A stretch of 13,414 bases of DNA from Gammaproteobacteria bacterium (GCA_012800475.1 JAAZJF010000192.1:1-13414), one strand, 5' to 3'; numbered from the stretch's first letter, positions 1-7,261 are shown. Program-made: numbers and translations. The notes: generated by a model not told the origin, from the letters alone.

Positions 1-126
1 AGGCGCAAAAAACTCAACCTGCGCGCCCTGCTGATCCAAACGCAAAGCGGTCAAAACCGTCTCATTGATTTCTGCACCATCAAACACACCGCAACCCGAT
101 AAAATAATTGCTACTTTTTTGCTCAT
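1..126 (-). CDS. elbB: ElbB, DJ-1/PfpI-type isoprenoid-biosynthesis-associated glyoxalase (N-terminal part)
   Basis: Only the first 42 codons lie in the window; the gene runs off the left edge. The minus strand reads MSKKVAIILSGCGVFDG followed by AEINETVLTALRL, matching the N terminus of ElbB, a class I glutamine-amidotransferase-like protein of the DJ-1/PfpI superfamily. Family members have glyoxalase-like activity and have been linked to isoprenoid pathway yield in E. coli; the physiological role is poorly defined. The SGCG motif at residues 10-13 is typical of the family. The start is ATG at 126-124, preceded on the minus strand by a good GGAGA ribosome site about 5 bases upstream. The gene is divergent from priA and shares a 212-base spacer with it. 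Confidence 0.85.
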   Translation of the reverse strand, partial: MSKKVAIILSGCGVFDGAEINETVLTALRLDQQGAQVEFFAP

Positions 127-159
127 GCTCGTCTCCGGACTTATTCAAATTGTGTTTTA

Positions 160-198
160 TTCATACCATGGCACGGGTGTGTTAGGCCAATTGGTATG
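160..198 (-). promoter_or_regulatory. Candidate elbB promoter overlapped by a 7-bp inverted repeat
   Basis: On the minus strand an extended -10 element TGGTATGAA (plus coordinates 160-168) lies about 27 bases ahead of the elbB ribosome site. A TTGGCC hexamer (185-190) could act as -35 with a long 19-base spacer. The arms CATACCA (162-168) and TGGTATG (192-198) form an inverted repeat whose arm centres are 30 bp apart, so they bracket this promoter as an operator might. GCCAAT also occurs twice (186-191 and 201-206). These matches are by eye and modest. The rest of the spacer up to priA holds only a weak candidate for priA: TAAACA (282-287), an 18-base gap, then TAAGAT (306-311). Confidence 0.3.
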
Positions 199-338
199 TC
201 GCCAATGATAAGGTCTTAAAAGCTTAAACTTCACACAATCTACCTTTATCAGCCTCTCACCCGAACGCAACACTCCACCTCTAAACATATCCCCACCCAA
301 TACGTTAAGATAATGCCACTTCATTTAAAGGTGTTGCT

Positions 339-2558
339 GTGTCTGATCTCTACTTACGCATTGCTTTGCCGTCACCGCTGCGCCGGTTGTTTGATTACCG
401 TGCGCCAGCGCAGATTGCGGCGACGGCATGGCAGCCGGGTGTGCGTGTGCGGGTGCCGTTTGGGCGGCGTGAGATGATTGGTATTTTGGTGGAAACCGCC
501 AGCAGAACCCATGTGCCCGTCGATAAAATTAAAGAGGCGCTGGAGTTGCTTGACGAGCAACCGCTGTTACCGCCGAGCATGCTGCGTTTATGCATGTGGA
601 CCGCGCAGTATTATCAGCACAGTTTAGGCGATACTTTTAGCTGGGCGTTGCCGACGTTATTGCGCCAAGGTGAACCGGCACAAGGACGCCAGCAAAAAAT
701 ATGGCTGGCGAAATTGCCACTTAATTTAGAAGATGCCAGCATTGCTCGTGCGCCGCGCCAGCGTGAAGCATTAAAAATCTTAGCGCAGCACACCCAAGGT
801 ATTGCGCATGAGCGTCTTGAGCATTTTGCGATCAGTAAAGACAGTGCCAATGCCTTGCTCAACAAAGGTTTAGTCACCCAGCAGATTCGTCAATTACAAG
901 ATTTTCCCCACAAAACGCCCAGCCTTGCGCAACCTGAGTTGCCACTCAATGATGAGCAACAAGCAGCCTTTGATGCCATTCATGCCAACAACCAAGAATA
1001 CAAAGCCTACTTATTAGCTGGCGTCACCTGCAGCGGGAAAACTGAAGTGTATTTGCAGTTGATTCGTGAAGCGCTGGCGGCTGGCAAACAAGTGCTGGTG
1101 CTGATCCCAGAAATCAATTTAGGCCCGCAAACCCTGGATCGATTTACCAAGCGTTTTAATGCGCGCATTGCCTTACTGCACTCCAACGTCAACGACCGTG
1201 AGCGCTTAGAGGCTTGGCTGGCGGCGCGCTCAGGGCATGCTGATATTGTGATTGGTACGCGCTCGGCGCTGTTTACGCCGCTAAAAAATCTGGGCCTGAT
1301 TATTATTGATGAAGAGCACGACGCCTCCTATAAGCAGCAAGAAGGTTTGCGCTATCACGCCCGTGATCTGGCTTTAGTCCGTGCGCGCGCGGCCAATGTG
1401 CCGATTGTTTTAGGCTCGGCCACGCCCTGTTTAGAGAGTTTGCACAATGCCCACAGCGGCCGTTTTGCTTTATTGCGTTTAACCAAGCGCGCGGGCGGTG
1501 CCAGTCAGCCGCAGTTTATTCGTTTGGATGTACGCAGCCTGCCACTGGATTCAGGCATCAGCGCACCGCTGCAAAAGGAAATACGCAAAACCCTCGAAGC
1601 CGGCCAGCAAGTTTTAGTCTTTCTCAATCGCCGTGGTTTTGCGCCGGTATTAATGTGCAATGACTGCGGCTGGATGAGCCAATGCTCAGAATGCGATGCG
1701 CGCCTAACCTTTCACCAGCGCTATAACGAGTTGCGCTGTCACCACTGCGGTCATATAGAAGCGCGCCCGCATCAATGCCCCAGCTGTAATAAAGTTGATT
1801 TACGCCCCATTGGTGCTGGCACCGAACGAGCGGAAGAACGTCTGCAAATTTTATTCCCCGACACGCCCGTGCTGCGCATTGACCGTGATAGCACCTCGCG
1901 CAAAGGTTCGATGGATGCTTTATTAACCCAAATTGGCAGCGGCGAACCCTGCATTATGATTGGCACGCAAATGCTCGCCAAAGGGCATCACTTTCCACGG
2001 GTGACTTTGGTGGCGATTTTAAATGCCGATGGCGGTTTATTTTCTGCAGACTTTCGTGCCAGTGAAAAAATGGCACAACTGATTGTCCAAGTGGCTGGCC
2101 GTGCCGGTCGCGCTGGTGATGCTGGGCGGGTGATTATTCAAAGTGCGCTGGCAGATCATCCGTTACTCGTGCAACTGAGTGAGCAAGGCTACTTTGCCTT
2201 TGCCGAACAAGCCTTGAGTGAGCGCCGCGCCACAGGTTTACCGCCCTTCAGTCATTTAGCTTTATTGCGTGCTGATGCGTTAAAAGCCGAACTGGCCGAT
2301 GCCTTTTTAGAAGATGCTTACAGTATTGCTGAGCAGTTACTGCAGCAACTTAAGATTGAAGGCGTTGAACTGCTTGGCCCCATCACCTCGCCGATGGAGC
2401 GCCGCGCTGGACGTTATCGTGCGCAATTGTTAATCCAAGCCAACAGTCGTGCGCCATTACACCGCTTGCTGACACCGCTGTGCAGCAATTTAGAAAGCTT
2501 GCCCAGCGCCCGACAGAGCCGTTGGTCGATGGATGTCGACCCCATTGATCTATTTTAA
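339..2558 (+). CDS. priA: Primosomal replication-restart DNA helicase PriA
   Basis: PriA is a 3'-to-5' superfamily 2 helicase that recognises stalled forks and reloads the replisome through PriB/DnaT/DnaC-type partners. The 739-residue length is close to E. coli PriA (732). Order: an N-terminal 3'-DNA-binding region (about 1-100), a winged helix, then the helicase core with Walker A at 228-235, the DEEH box at 324-327, eight zinc-binding cysteines (440, 443, 449, 452, 467, 470, 480, 483), and the motif VI GRAGR. Start is GTG at 339, chosen because AAAGG (327-331) is correctly spaced and the protein begins directly with the family N terminus (SDLYLRIALPSPLRRLFDY). Oddity: Walker A reads GVTCSGKT, whereas PriA proteins I recall have GVTGSGKT; the consensus GxxxxGK(T/S) is still satisfied. 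Identity is very sure. Confidence 0.97.
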   Translation: MSDLYLRIALPSPLRRLFDYRAPAQIAATAWQPGVRVRVPFGRREMIGILVETASRTHVPVDKIKEALELLDEQPLLPPSMLRLCMWTAQYYQHSLGDTFSWALPTLLRQGEPAQGRQQKIWLAKLPLNLEDASIARAPRQREALKILAQHTQGIAHERLEHFAISKDSANALLNKGLVTQQIRQLQDFPHKTPSLAQPELPLNDEQQAAFDAIHANNQEYKAYLLAGVTCSGKTEVYLQLIREALAAGKQVLVLIPEINLGPQTLDRFTKRFNARIALLHSNVNDRERLEAWLAARSGHADIVIGTRSALFTPLKNLGLIIIDEEHDASYKQQEGLRYHARDLALVRARAANVPIVLGSATPCLESLHNAHSGRFALLRLTKRAGGASQPQFIRLDVRSLPLDSGISAPLQKEIRKTLEAGQQVLVFLNRRGFAPVLMCNDCGWMSQCSECDARLTFHQRYNELRCHHCGHIEARPHQCPSCNKVDLRPIGAGTERAEERLQILFPDTPVLRIDRDSTSRKGSMDALLTQIGSGEPCIMIGTQMLAKGHHFPRVTLVAILNADGGLFSADFRASEKMAQLIVQVAGRAGRAGDAGRVIIQSALADHPLLVQLSEQGYFAFAEQALSERRATGLPPFSHLALLRADALKAELADAFLEDAYSIAEQLLQQLKIEGVELLGPITSPMERRAGRYRAQLLIQANSRAPLHRLLTPLCSNLESLPSARQSRWSMDVDPIDLF

Positions 2559-2572
2559 AGCATCTAGATGCT
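2559..2572. repeat. 14-bp perfect palindrome directly after the priA stop codon
   Basis: AGCATCTAGATGCT begins at the base after the priA TAA and is a perfect palindrome; in RNA it could fold as a 5-bp stem with a CTAG loop. No T run follows, so it is not a standard intrinsic terminator. It might protect the priA 3' end or be chance. Confidence 0.35.
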
Positions 2573-2576
2573 GCTT

Positions 2577-2610
2577 GGCGCTTGAAGCTAGCGCCTAGGG
2601 CGTCGATAAT
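2577..2610 (+). promoter_or_regulatory. Candidate sigma-70 promoter for argS-ftsN with overlapping inverted repeat
   Basis: TTGAAG (2582-2587), a 17-base spacer and GATAAT (2605-2610) match the sigma-70 consensus at 4/6 and 5/6 positions with ideal spacing. Transcription would start near 2617, leaving an untranslated leader of about 44 bases before the argS ATG at 2661. An inverted repeat GGCGCT/AGCGCC (2577-2582 and 2590-2595, 7-base loop) overlaps the -35 element and could be an operator or, in priA mRNA, a 3' hairpin; no T run follows it. Supported only by sequence match. Confidence 0.45.
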
Positions 2611-2660
2611 AGACGATTTATTCAGCGCTTATGCGCCCTTCGCCTTCGTTAAGAGAAATT

Positions 2661-4403
2661 ATGAAAGACAGTATCCGCACCCTGATTCAGCACGCCGTCA
2701 ATCAACTGACCCACGAAGGCATCCTTCCAGACGCATTGACGGTTAATATCCAAGTCGAAAACACGCGGGATAAAACCCACGGTGATTTCGCCAGTAATAT
2801 CGCCATGATGTTGGCTAAACCGGCAAAAATGAAGCCGCGTGATTTAGCTGAACTGCTGATTAAAGCCCTACCTGAGGATCCGCAAGTCAGCGATGTAGTG
2901 ATTGCTGGCCCAGGCTTTCTAAACTTTTTCCAAAACCATGCAGCGTTAGCGCAACGCTTAGACGCAGCTCTGGCTGATGCGCATATGGGTGTGGCGCTAC
3001 AACAACCGACACAACGTGTGGTGGTCGATTTATCCTCACCGAACCTTGCCAAAGAAATGCACGTCGGCCATTTGCGCTCGACCATTATTGGTGATGCCGT
3101 CGCACGGGTATTGGAGTTTTTAGGTCACGATGTGATTCGCCAAAACCATGTGGGCGACTGGGGTACGCAGTTCGGTATGCTGCTGGCCTATTTGCAAGAA
3201 AACCCCAGCGCACAAGAAACACAACTATCAGACTTAGAAGAGTTTTATCGCGCATCCAAACAGCGCTTTGATGAATCCCCTGAGTTTGCGGAGCGTGCAC
3301 GTGGTTTAGTAGTGAAACTGCAAGCCGGTGATCCAGAATGCTTACGCATGTGGCAACAGTTTAACAATGTGTCCTTGAGCCACTGCCAAGAGCTGTACGA
3401 CCGTCTTGGCGTCAAGCTGAGCATGGACGATGTGCGCGGTGAGAGTTCCTATAATGCTGATCTTGCCAACATCGTTACCAGCCTCACCGAGAAAGGTCTG
3501 CTCACTGAAAGTAATGGCGCGCAGTGTGTCTTTTTAGATGAATTTAAAAATGCCGAAAACAATCCATTGCCGGTGATTGTGCAAAAAGCCGATGGCGGTT
3601 ACTTGTACTCCACTACGGATTTAGCGGCGATGCGCTATCGCAGCAGCGAGCTTAAAGCCGACCGCGCCTTGTATTTTGTCGATCAGCGCCAAGCCTTACA
3701 CTTTCAAATGGTCTTTGCCGTGGCGCGTCGCGCTGAGTTTGTCCACCCAGAGATGCAACTTGAGCATATGGGTTTCGGTACCATGAATGGTGCGGACGGC
3801 CGTCCCTTTAAAACCCGCGATGGTGGCACGGTCAAACTGGTGGACTTACTCAATGAAGCCGAGCAACGCGCTTACACTTTGGTTAAAGAGAAAAACCCAG
3901 AACTGGCCGAAGACGAACTGCACAGCATCGCCCAAGCCGTGGGTATTGGCGCAGTTAAGTATGCGGATTTAAGCAAGCACCGCAGCAGTGACTACTCATT
4001 TAATTTTGAGTTGATGCTCAGCTTTGAAGGCAACACCGCGCCTTATTTACTCTACGCTTACACCCGTGTAGCCAGTGTATTTAGACGTACCGACTTGGAT
4101 ATGAACGGCGTTTTACCGGGTCAAATCATCTTAGCCAGCGAAGCCGAGCAAACCCTCGCCGCCACGCTGCAGCGCTTCAGTGAAGTGCTATACAACATCG
4201 CAGATAAAGGTACACCGCATGTTTTATGCACATATTTGTATGATTTAGCCGGTCAATTCTCCAGCTTTTATGAGCATTGCCCGATTTTATCTGCGGAAGA
4301 TGAAGCGACGCGTCACAGTCGTTTACGTTTAGCAGCGCTGACCGGGCGCACTCTGCAGCAAGGTTTGGCTTTATTAGGATTAAAGACGTTGGAGCGTATG
4401 TAA
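2661..4403 (+). CDS. argS: Arginyl-tRNA synthetase (class I)
   Basis: Charges tRNA-Arg with arginine in the cytoplasm. The 580-residue protein has the N-terminal Add-1 domain (DKTHGDFASNIAM near residues 36-48), a HIGH-type signature HVGH at 134-137 in the block SSPNLAKEMHVGHLRST, the FKTRDGGTVKL segment (from residue 383) that occupies the KMSK-loop region of this family, and a C-terminal DALR anticodon-binding domain with the family-typical end LKTLERM. An in-frame ATG at 2631 would add ten residues (MRPSPSLREI), but it has no ribosome site; ATG 2661 follows AAGAGA (2651-2656) and gives MKDSIRTLIQ, matching Pseudomonas ArgS N termini. ftsN starts one base after the stop, so the two are probably co-transcribed from the promoter in the priA-argS spacer. 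Confidence 0.96.
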   Translation: MKDSIRTLIQHAVNQLTHEGILPDALTVNIQVENTRDKTHGDFASNIAMMLAKPAKMKPRDLAELLIKALPEDPQVSDVVIAGPGFLNFFQNHAALAQRLDAALADAHMGVALQQPTQRVVVDLSSPNLAKEMHVGHLRSTIIGDAVARVLEFLGHDVIRQNHVGDWGTQFGMLLAYLQENPSAQETQLSDLEEFYRASKQRFDESPEFAERARGLVVKLQAGDPECLRMWQQFNNVSLSHCQELYDRLGVKLSMDDVRGESSYNADLANIVTSLTEKGLLTESNGAQCVFLDEFKNAENNPLPVIVQKADGGYLYSTTDLAAMRYRSSELKADRALYFVDQRQALHFQMVFAVARRAEFVHPEMQLEHMGFGTMNGADGRPFKTRDGGTVKLVDLLNEAEQRAYTLVKEKNPELAEDELHSIAQAVGIGAVKYADLSKHRSSDYSFNFELMLSFEGNTAPYLLYAYTRVASVFRRTDLDMNGVLPGQIILASEAEQTLAATLQRFSEVLYNIADKGTPHVLCTYLYDLAGQFSSFYEHCPILSAEDEATRHSRLRLAALTGRTLQQGLALLGLKTLERM

Positions 4404-4404
4404 C

Positions 4405-5088
4405 ATGGCGGCAAGGAAAAAAACCGCACCGAAAAGAGGGGCAAGTCGCACATCTACAGCGGCGGCGACAAAAAAGCCGATTCATCCATTATTGTGGGTG
4501 ATTACGGGCCTGATTGTGGGCGTCTTTTTGATGTCGCTGTTTAAACTCGAGCCGGGTAATGACGCGATTAAGCGCGACACTTCAGTCGCAGACAAAAAAG
4601 CCTCTGCGCCGCAAAAAACCAGCCCAGAATCTGCAGCCAATAAACCCAAGTTTGAGTTTTATACGCTGCTGTCTGAGTCTGAGGTGATTGTGCCGCCTGA
4701 AGCTTTACCAGAGAAAACACCGCCACCACCGCCGCCGCCCACCAAAGTTGAAGCCCAGGCAGCTAAAAAAGCTGATGCCGCGCGCGCGCAAGCCATTCTT
4801 GATGGGAAAACGCCGCCTGCAGCGCCTGTTAAAAAAGCAGAAGAAAAAATACGCTTTTATTTACAAGCAGGGTCTTTTCCTGAACGCGCTAAAGCTGAAA
4901 CAGTCCGCGCACAACTGCTCCTGACGGGACAAAACGTGCATATTGAACCTGGACAAATCGGCGATAAAACCTGGTATCGCGTTTTGGTTGGACCTTTTGT
5001 CAGTCGCGAGCAATTAACTGTTGCTCAAAAGCGACTGGCGAGCAGTGGTTTTAATAACTTACTGCTACAAAAACGCAAAGATAGTTAA
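4405..5088 (+). CDS. ftsN: FtsN-like SPOR-domain cell-division protein
   Basis: A 227-residue bitopic inner-membrane protein. A basic, Ala/Lys/Arg-rich cytoplasmic tail (1-27) precedes one transmembrane helix (about 28-46, rich in V, L, I, G), then a low-complexity periplasmic linker with FEFYTLL at 83-89, seven consecutive prolines at 106-112, and a C-terminal SPOR domain (about 149-224: IRFYLQAGSF, WYRVLVGPF, the final LLL strand). SPOR domains bind denuded septal glycan strands, and FtsN activates septal peptidoglycan synthesis through FtsQLB/FtsWI. The location next to hslVU and near priA parallels the E. coli priA-cytR-ftsN-hslVU order, which supports the name over other SPOR proteins such as DedD or DamX. 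The ATG follows argS by one base, with GGAG (4391-4394) inside argS as likely ribosome site. Confidence 0.82.
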   Translation: MAARKKTAPKRGASRTSTAAATKKPIHPLLWVITGLIVGVFLMSLFKLEPGNDAIKRDTSVADKKASAPQKTSPESAANKPKFEFYTLLSESEVIVPPEALPEKTPPPPPPPTKVEAQAAKKADAARAQAILDGKTPPAAPVKKAEEKIRFYLQAGSFPERAKAETVRAQLLLTGQNVHIEPGQIGDKTWYRVLVGPFVSREQLTVAQKRLASSGFNNLLLQKRKDS

Positions 5089-5105
5089 CACCGAGGCAAT
5101 TACAC

Positions 5106-5144
5106 AGCCTGCACATCAAGCGTTTAGCGCTGATACTGCAGGCT
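5106..5144 (+). other. Nested stem-loop downstream of ftsN
   Basis: AGCCTGCA (5106-5113) and TGCAGGCT (5137-5144) pair perfectly over 8 bp; inside the 23-base loop AGCG (5119-5122) and CGCT (5128-5131) can pair again. The structure starts 17 bases after the ftsN stop. No T run follows, so it is more likely a 3'-end stabilising hairpin or a Rho-related structure than an intrinsic terminator. Confidence 0.35.
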
Positions 5145-5257
5145 GATTGCAGATGATTCTACTGCACAGGTTAAGCGTTGCACTTTCTTGCTATGACGCA
5201 CTCTTATCTGTACCTGTCGCCTTTCTATCAGGCTTGCGCTAGACGGTTTTCTTGCGC

Positions 5258-5281
5258 AAAGCTGCAGCAAGCCAGCTTTTT
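5258..5281 (+). terminator. Probable intrinsic terminator separating ftsN from hslVU
   Basis: AAAGCTG (5258-5264) and CAGCTTT (5273-5279) form a 7-bp stem with an 8-base loop, and two more T bases give a five-T run (5277-5281). The A-rich 5' flank is also typical. It lies about 170 bases after the ftsN stop and 11 bases before the heat-shock promoter, so it would insulate hslVU from argS-ftsN transcription. A competing hairpin, TTGCGC (5234-5239) with GCGCAA (5254-5259), uses the first bases of the terminator stem. The GC part of the stem is short, so efficiency is uncertain. Confidence 0.5.
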
Positions 5282-5292
5282 CAATGACAACC

Positions 5293-5320
5293 CTTGAAGC
5301 TGAGTGTTTTATCCCCATCT
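5293..5320 (+). promoter_or_regulatory. Sigma-32 (RpoH) heat-shock promoter for hslVU
   Basis: CTTGAA (5293-5298), a 14-base spacer and CCCCATCT (5313-5320) match the RpoH consensus (CTTGAA, 11-16 bases, CCCCATnT) almost perfectly. Transcription would begin around 5325-5328, giving a leader of roughly 36-40 bases that contains the GGAG ribosome site and the hslV TTG start. hslVU is a classical sigma-32 regulon member in E. coli, so position and function agree. Confidence 0.85.
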
Positions 5321-5352
5321 ATTACCTATCCGGGTGTATGGCCCATCAACGT

Positions 5353-5366
5353 GGAGAAGTCCCTTG
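5353..5366 (+). promoter_or_regulatory. Ribosome site that fixes the hslV TTG start
   Basis: GGAG at 5353-5356 sits 7 bases before TTG at 5364. The in-frame ATG upstream at 5304 lies inside the heat-shock promoter spacer and has no ribosome site, so it cannot be translated from the heat-shock transcript. Confidence 0.8.
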
Positions 5367-5894
5367 ACCACAATTGTTTCAGTTCGTCGCAACGGTAAAG
5401 TCGTTATGGGTGGTGACGGTCAAGTATCCCTTGGCAACACCGTTATGAAAGGCAATGCAAAAAAAGTGCGCCGCCTCTATCACGGTGAAGTATTGGCAGG
5501 TTTTGCCGGTGCTACGGCCGATGCTTTTACTTTATTTGAGCGTTTTGAAGGTCAGCTCGAAAAGCATCAGGGCCATTTAGTGCGTGCTGCCGTTGAGTTA
5601 GCCAAAGATTGGCGGACCGACCGTTCCTTAAGCCGCTTAGAAGCTATGTTGGCTGTTGCCAATAAAGATGCTTCGTTAATTATTACCGGTAATGGTGACG
5701 TCGTTGAGCCCGAGCACGGCTTAATTGCGATGGGCTCAGGCGGTGGTTTTGCCCAAGCGGCCGCTATGGCTTTACTGGAAAACAGTGAGCTATCGGCACG
5801 TGAGATCACAGAAAAAGCCCTGACTATCGCAGGCTCAATCTGCGTATTCACCAACCAAAATTTGACTATCGAAGAGCAGGATAGCGCTATTTAA
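5364..5894 (+). CDS. hslV: HslV, peptidase subunit of the HslUV (ClpQY) ATP-dependent protease
   Basis: HslV forms a double hexameric ring that degrades unfolded and regulatory proteins fed in by HslU. The 176-residue product (E. coli 176) starts (M)TTIVSVRRNGKVVMGGDGQ; the threonine after the initiator becomes the N-terminal nucleophile once methionine is removed. Other family blocks are GNTVMKGNAKKVRRLY, FAGATADAFTLFERFE, KDWRTDRSLSRLEAML, ITGNGDVVEPE and GSGGGFAQAAA. I place the start at TTG 5364, not the in-frame ATG at 5304, because the catalytic threonine must be residue 2, the GGAG at 5353-5356 is ideally spaced, and the sigma-32 promoter overlaps the upstream ATG. hslU follows after 19 bases in the same heat-shock operon. 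Confidence 0.96.
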   Translation: MTTIVSVRRNGKVVMGGDGQVSLGNTVMKGNAKKVRRLYHGEVLAGFAGATADAFTLFERFEGQLEKHQGHLVRAAVELAKDWRTDRSLSRLEAMLAVANKDASLIITGNGDVVEPEHGLIAMGSGGGFAQAAAMALLENSELSAREITEKALTIAGSICVFTNQNLTIEEQDSAI

Positions 5895-5913
5895 GCGCAC
5901 CTCGGAGACCATT

Positions 5914-7251
5914 ATGTCGATGACACCCCGTGAAATTGTGCATGAACTCAATCGCCATATCGTTGGCCAAGATGAGGCCAAACGTGCTGTAGCGATTGCT
6001 CTGCGTAACCGCTGGAGACGCATGCAGTTACCCGCGGACCTGCGCAATGAAGTCACACCCAAAAATATTCTAATGATCGGCCCCACAGGTGTCGGTAAAA
6101 CTGAAATTGCCCGCCGCTTAGCCAAGTTGGTCAATGCGCCTTTTATTAAGGTGGAAGCCACTAAGTTCACTGAAGTGGGCTATGTGGGCCGTGATGTTGA
6201 GTCCATTATTCGTGACTTAGCCGACGCTGCGGTAAAAATGCTGCGTGAGCAAGAAATCAAAAATATGCGCAGCCGTGCTGAAGATGCCGCTGAGGATCGC
6301 ATTTTAGATGCCCTGCTACCTCCCGCTCGCTCAAGCAATGACGACACCCTTGAACGCACTGATTCCAGTACGCGCCAGCTGTTTCGCAAACGTTTGCGTG
6401 AAGGTCAACTCAATGACAAAGAAATTGACATTGATGTGGCAGACGCGCCAGCCGGTGTAGAAATCATGACCCCGCCGGGCATGGAAGAAATGACCAGCCA
6501 GCTGCAAAACCTGTTCTCAGGCATGAACAAAGGCAAAACTAAAACCCGCAAAATGCGTGTTGATGACGCCCTCAAGCTGGTGCGTGACGAGGAAGCGGCG
6601 CGTTTAGTGAGCGAAGAAGATATTAAAGCCCGTGCGCTTGAAGCTGTTGAGCAGCACGGTATTGTCTTCCTCGATGAAATCGACAAAATCGCCAAGCGTG
6701 GCAATACCGGTGGTGCAGATGTATCACGCGAAGGTGTGCAGCGCGACTTACTGCCACTGATTGAAGGCTGTACGGTCAATACCAAACTGGGCATGGTCAA
6801 AACTGACCATATTTTGTTTGTGGCTTCAGGTGCTTTCCACCTGAGCAAACCCAGCGACCTCGTACCTGAACTACAAGGCCGTTTACCGATTCGCGTTGAG
6901 CTCAAAGCCCTCACACCCGATGACTTTAAGCGCATTCTCAGCGAGCCTGATGCGTCACTGACCGAGCAATATGTTGCCCTACTGGCCACTGAAGGCTTGA
7001 ATGTGGTGTTTACTGAAAGCGGCATTGAGCGCATTGCGCAAATCGCTTGGCAAGTGAACGAGAAAACCGAAAACATCGGTGCACGCCGTTTACATACCCT
7101 GCTAGAACGCTTGCTTGAAGAAGTCTCATTTGACGCGGCAGAATTGGCAGAGAAGTACAGCACTAACCCCTTAGAGCTGGATGCTGCTTATGTTGACGAG
7201 CATTTAGGCGAGCTGGCCAAAGACGAAGACTTATCACGCTATATTTTATAA
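5914..7251 (+). CDS. hslU: HslU, AAA+ ATPase/unfoldase subunit of the HslUV protease
   Basis: HslU hexamers unfold substrates and pass them to HslV. The 445-residue protein (P. aeruginosa about 447) has Walker A GPTGVGKT at 56-63, the pore-region GYVGRDVES, an intermediate (I) domain from about 110 to 240, Walker B VFLDEIDK with D254-E255, the arginine-rich sensor region ENIGARRLHT, and the C-terminal SRYIL tail that inserts into HslV to activate it. ATG 5914 has GGAG at 5904-5907; a second ATG two codons later (5920) is less well spaced, and MSMTPREIVHELN is the usual Pseudomonas N terminus. Expression is expected from the sigma-32 promoter ahead of hslV, and the operon ends at the stem-loop centred near 7278. 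Confidence 0.98.
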   Translation: MSMTPREIVHELNRHIVGQDEAKRAVAIALRNRWRRMQLPADLRNEVTPKNILMIGPTGVGKTEIARRLAKLVNAPFIKVEATKFTEVGYVGRDVESIIRDLADAAVKMLREQEIKNMRSRAEDAAEDRILDALLPPARSSNDDTLERTDSSTRQLFRKRLREGQLNDKEIDIDVADAPAGVEIMTPPGMEEMTSQLQNLFSGMNKGKTKTRKMRVDDALKLVRDEEAARLVSEEDIKARALEAVEQHGIVFLDEIDKIAKRGNTGGADVSREGVQRDLLPLIEGCTVNTKLGMVKTDHILFVASGAFHLSKPSDLVPELQGRLPIRVELKALTPDDFKRILSEPDASLTEQYVALLATEGLNVVFTESGIERIAQIAWQVNEKTENIGARRLHTLLERLLEEVSFDAAELAEKYSTNPLELDAAYVDEHLGELAKDEDLSRYIL

Positions 7252-7261
7252 GTCATAGCCT

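Noticed and set aside
2702..3085. 127-codon minus-strand open frame inside argS
   Set aside because: Fully antisense to conserved argS sequence, with no recognisable protein and no supporting context.
5124..5318. 64-codon minus-strand open frame in the ftsN-hslV spacer
   Set aside because: It overlaps the terminator and sigma-32 promoter, has no recognisable homology, and I see no convincing ribosome site; more likely chance.
6405..7163. 252-codon open frame on the minus strand inside hslU
   Set aside because: It is antisense to the strongly conserved hslU coding sequence, its product is Ser/Arg-rich as expected from reverse reading of such codons, and no family is recognisable.
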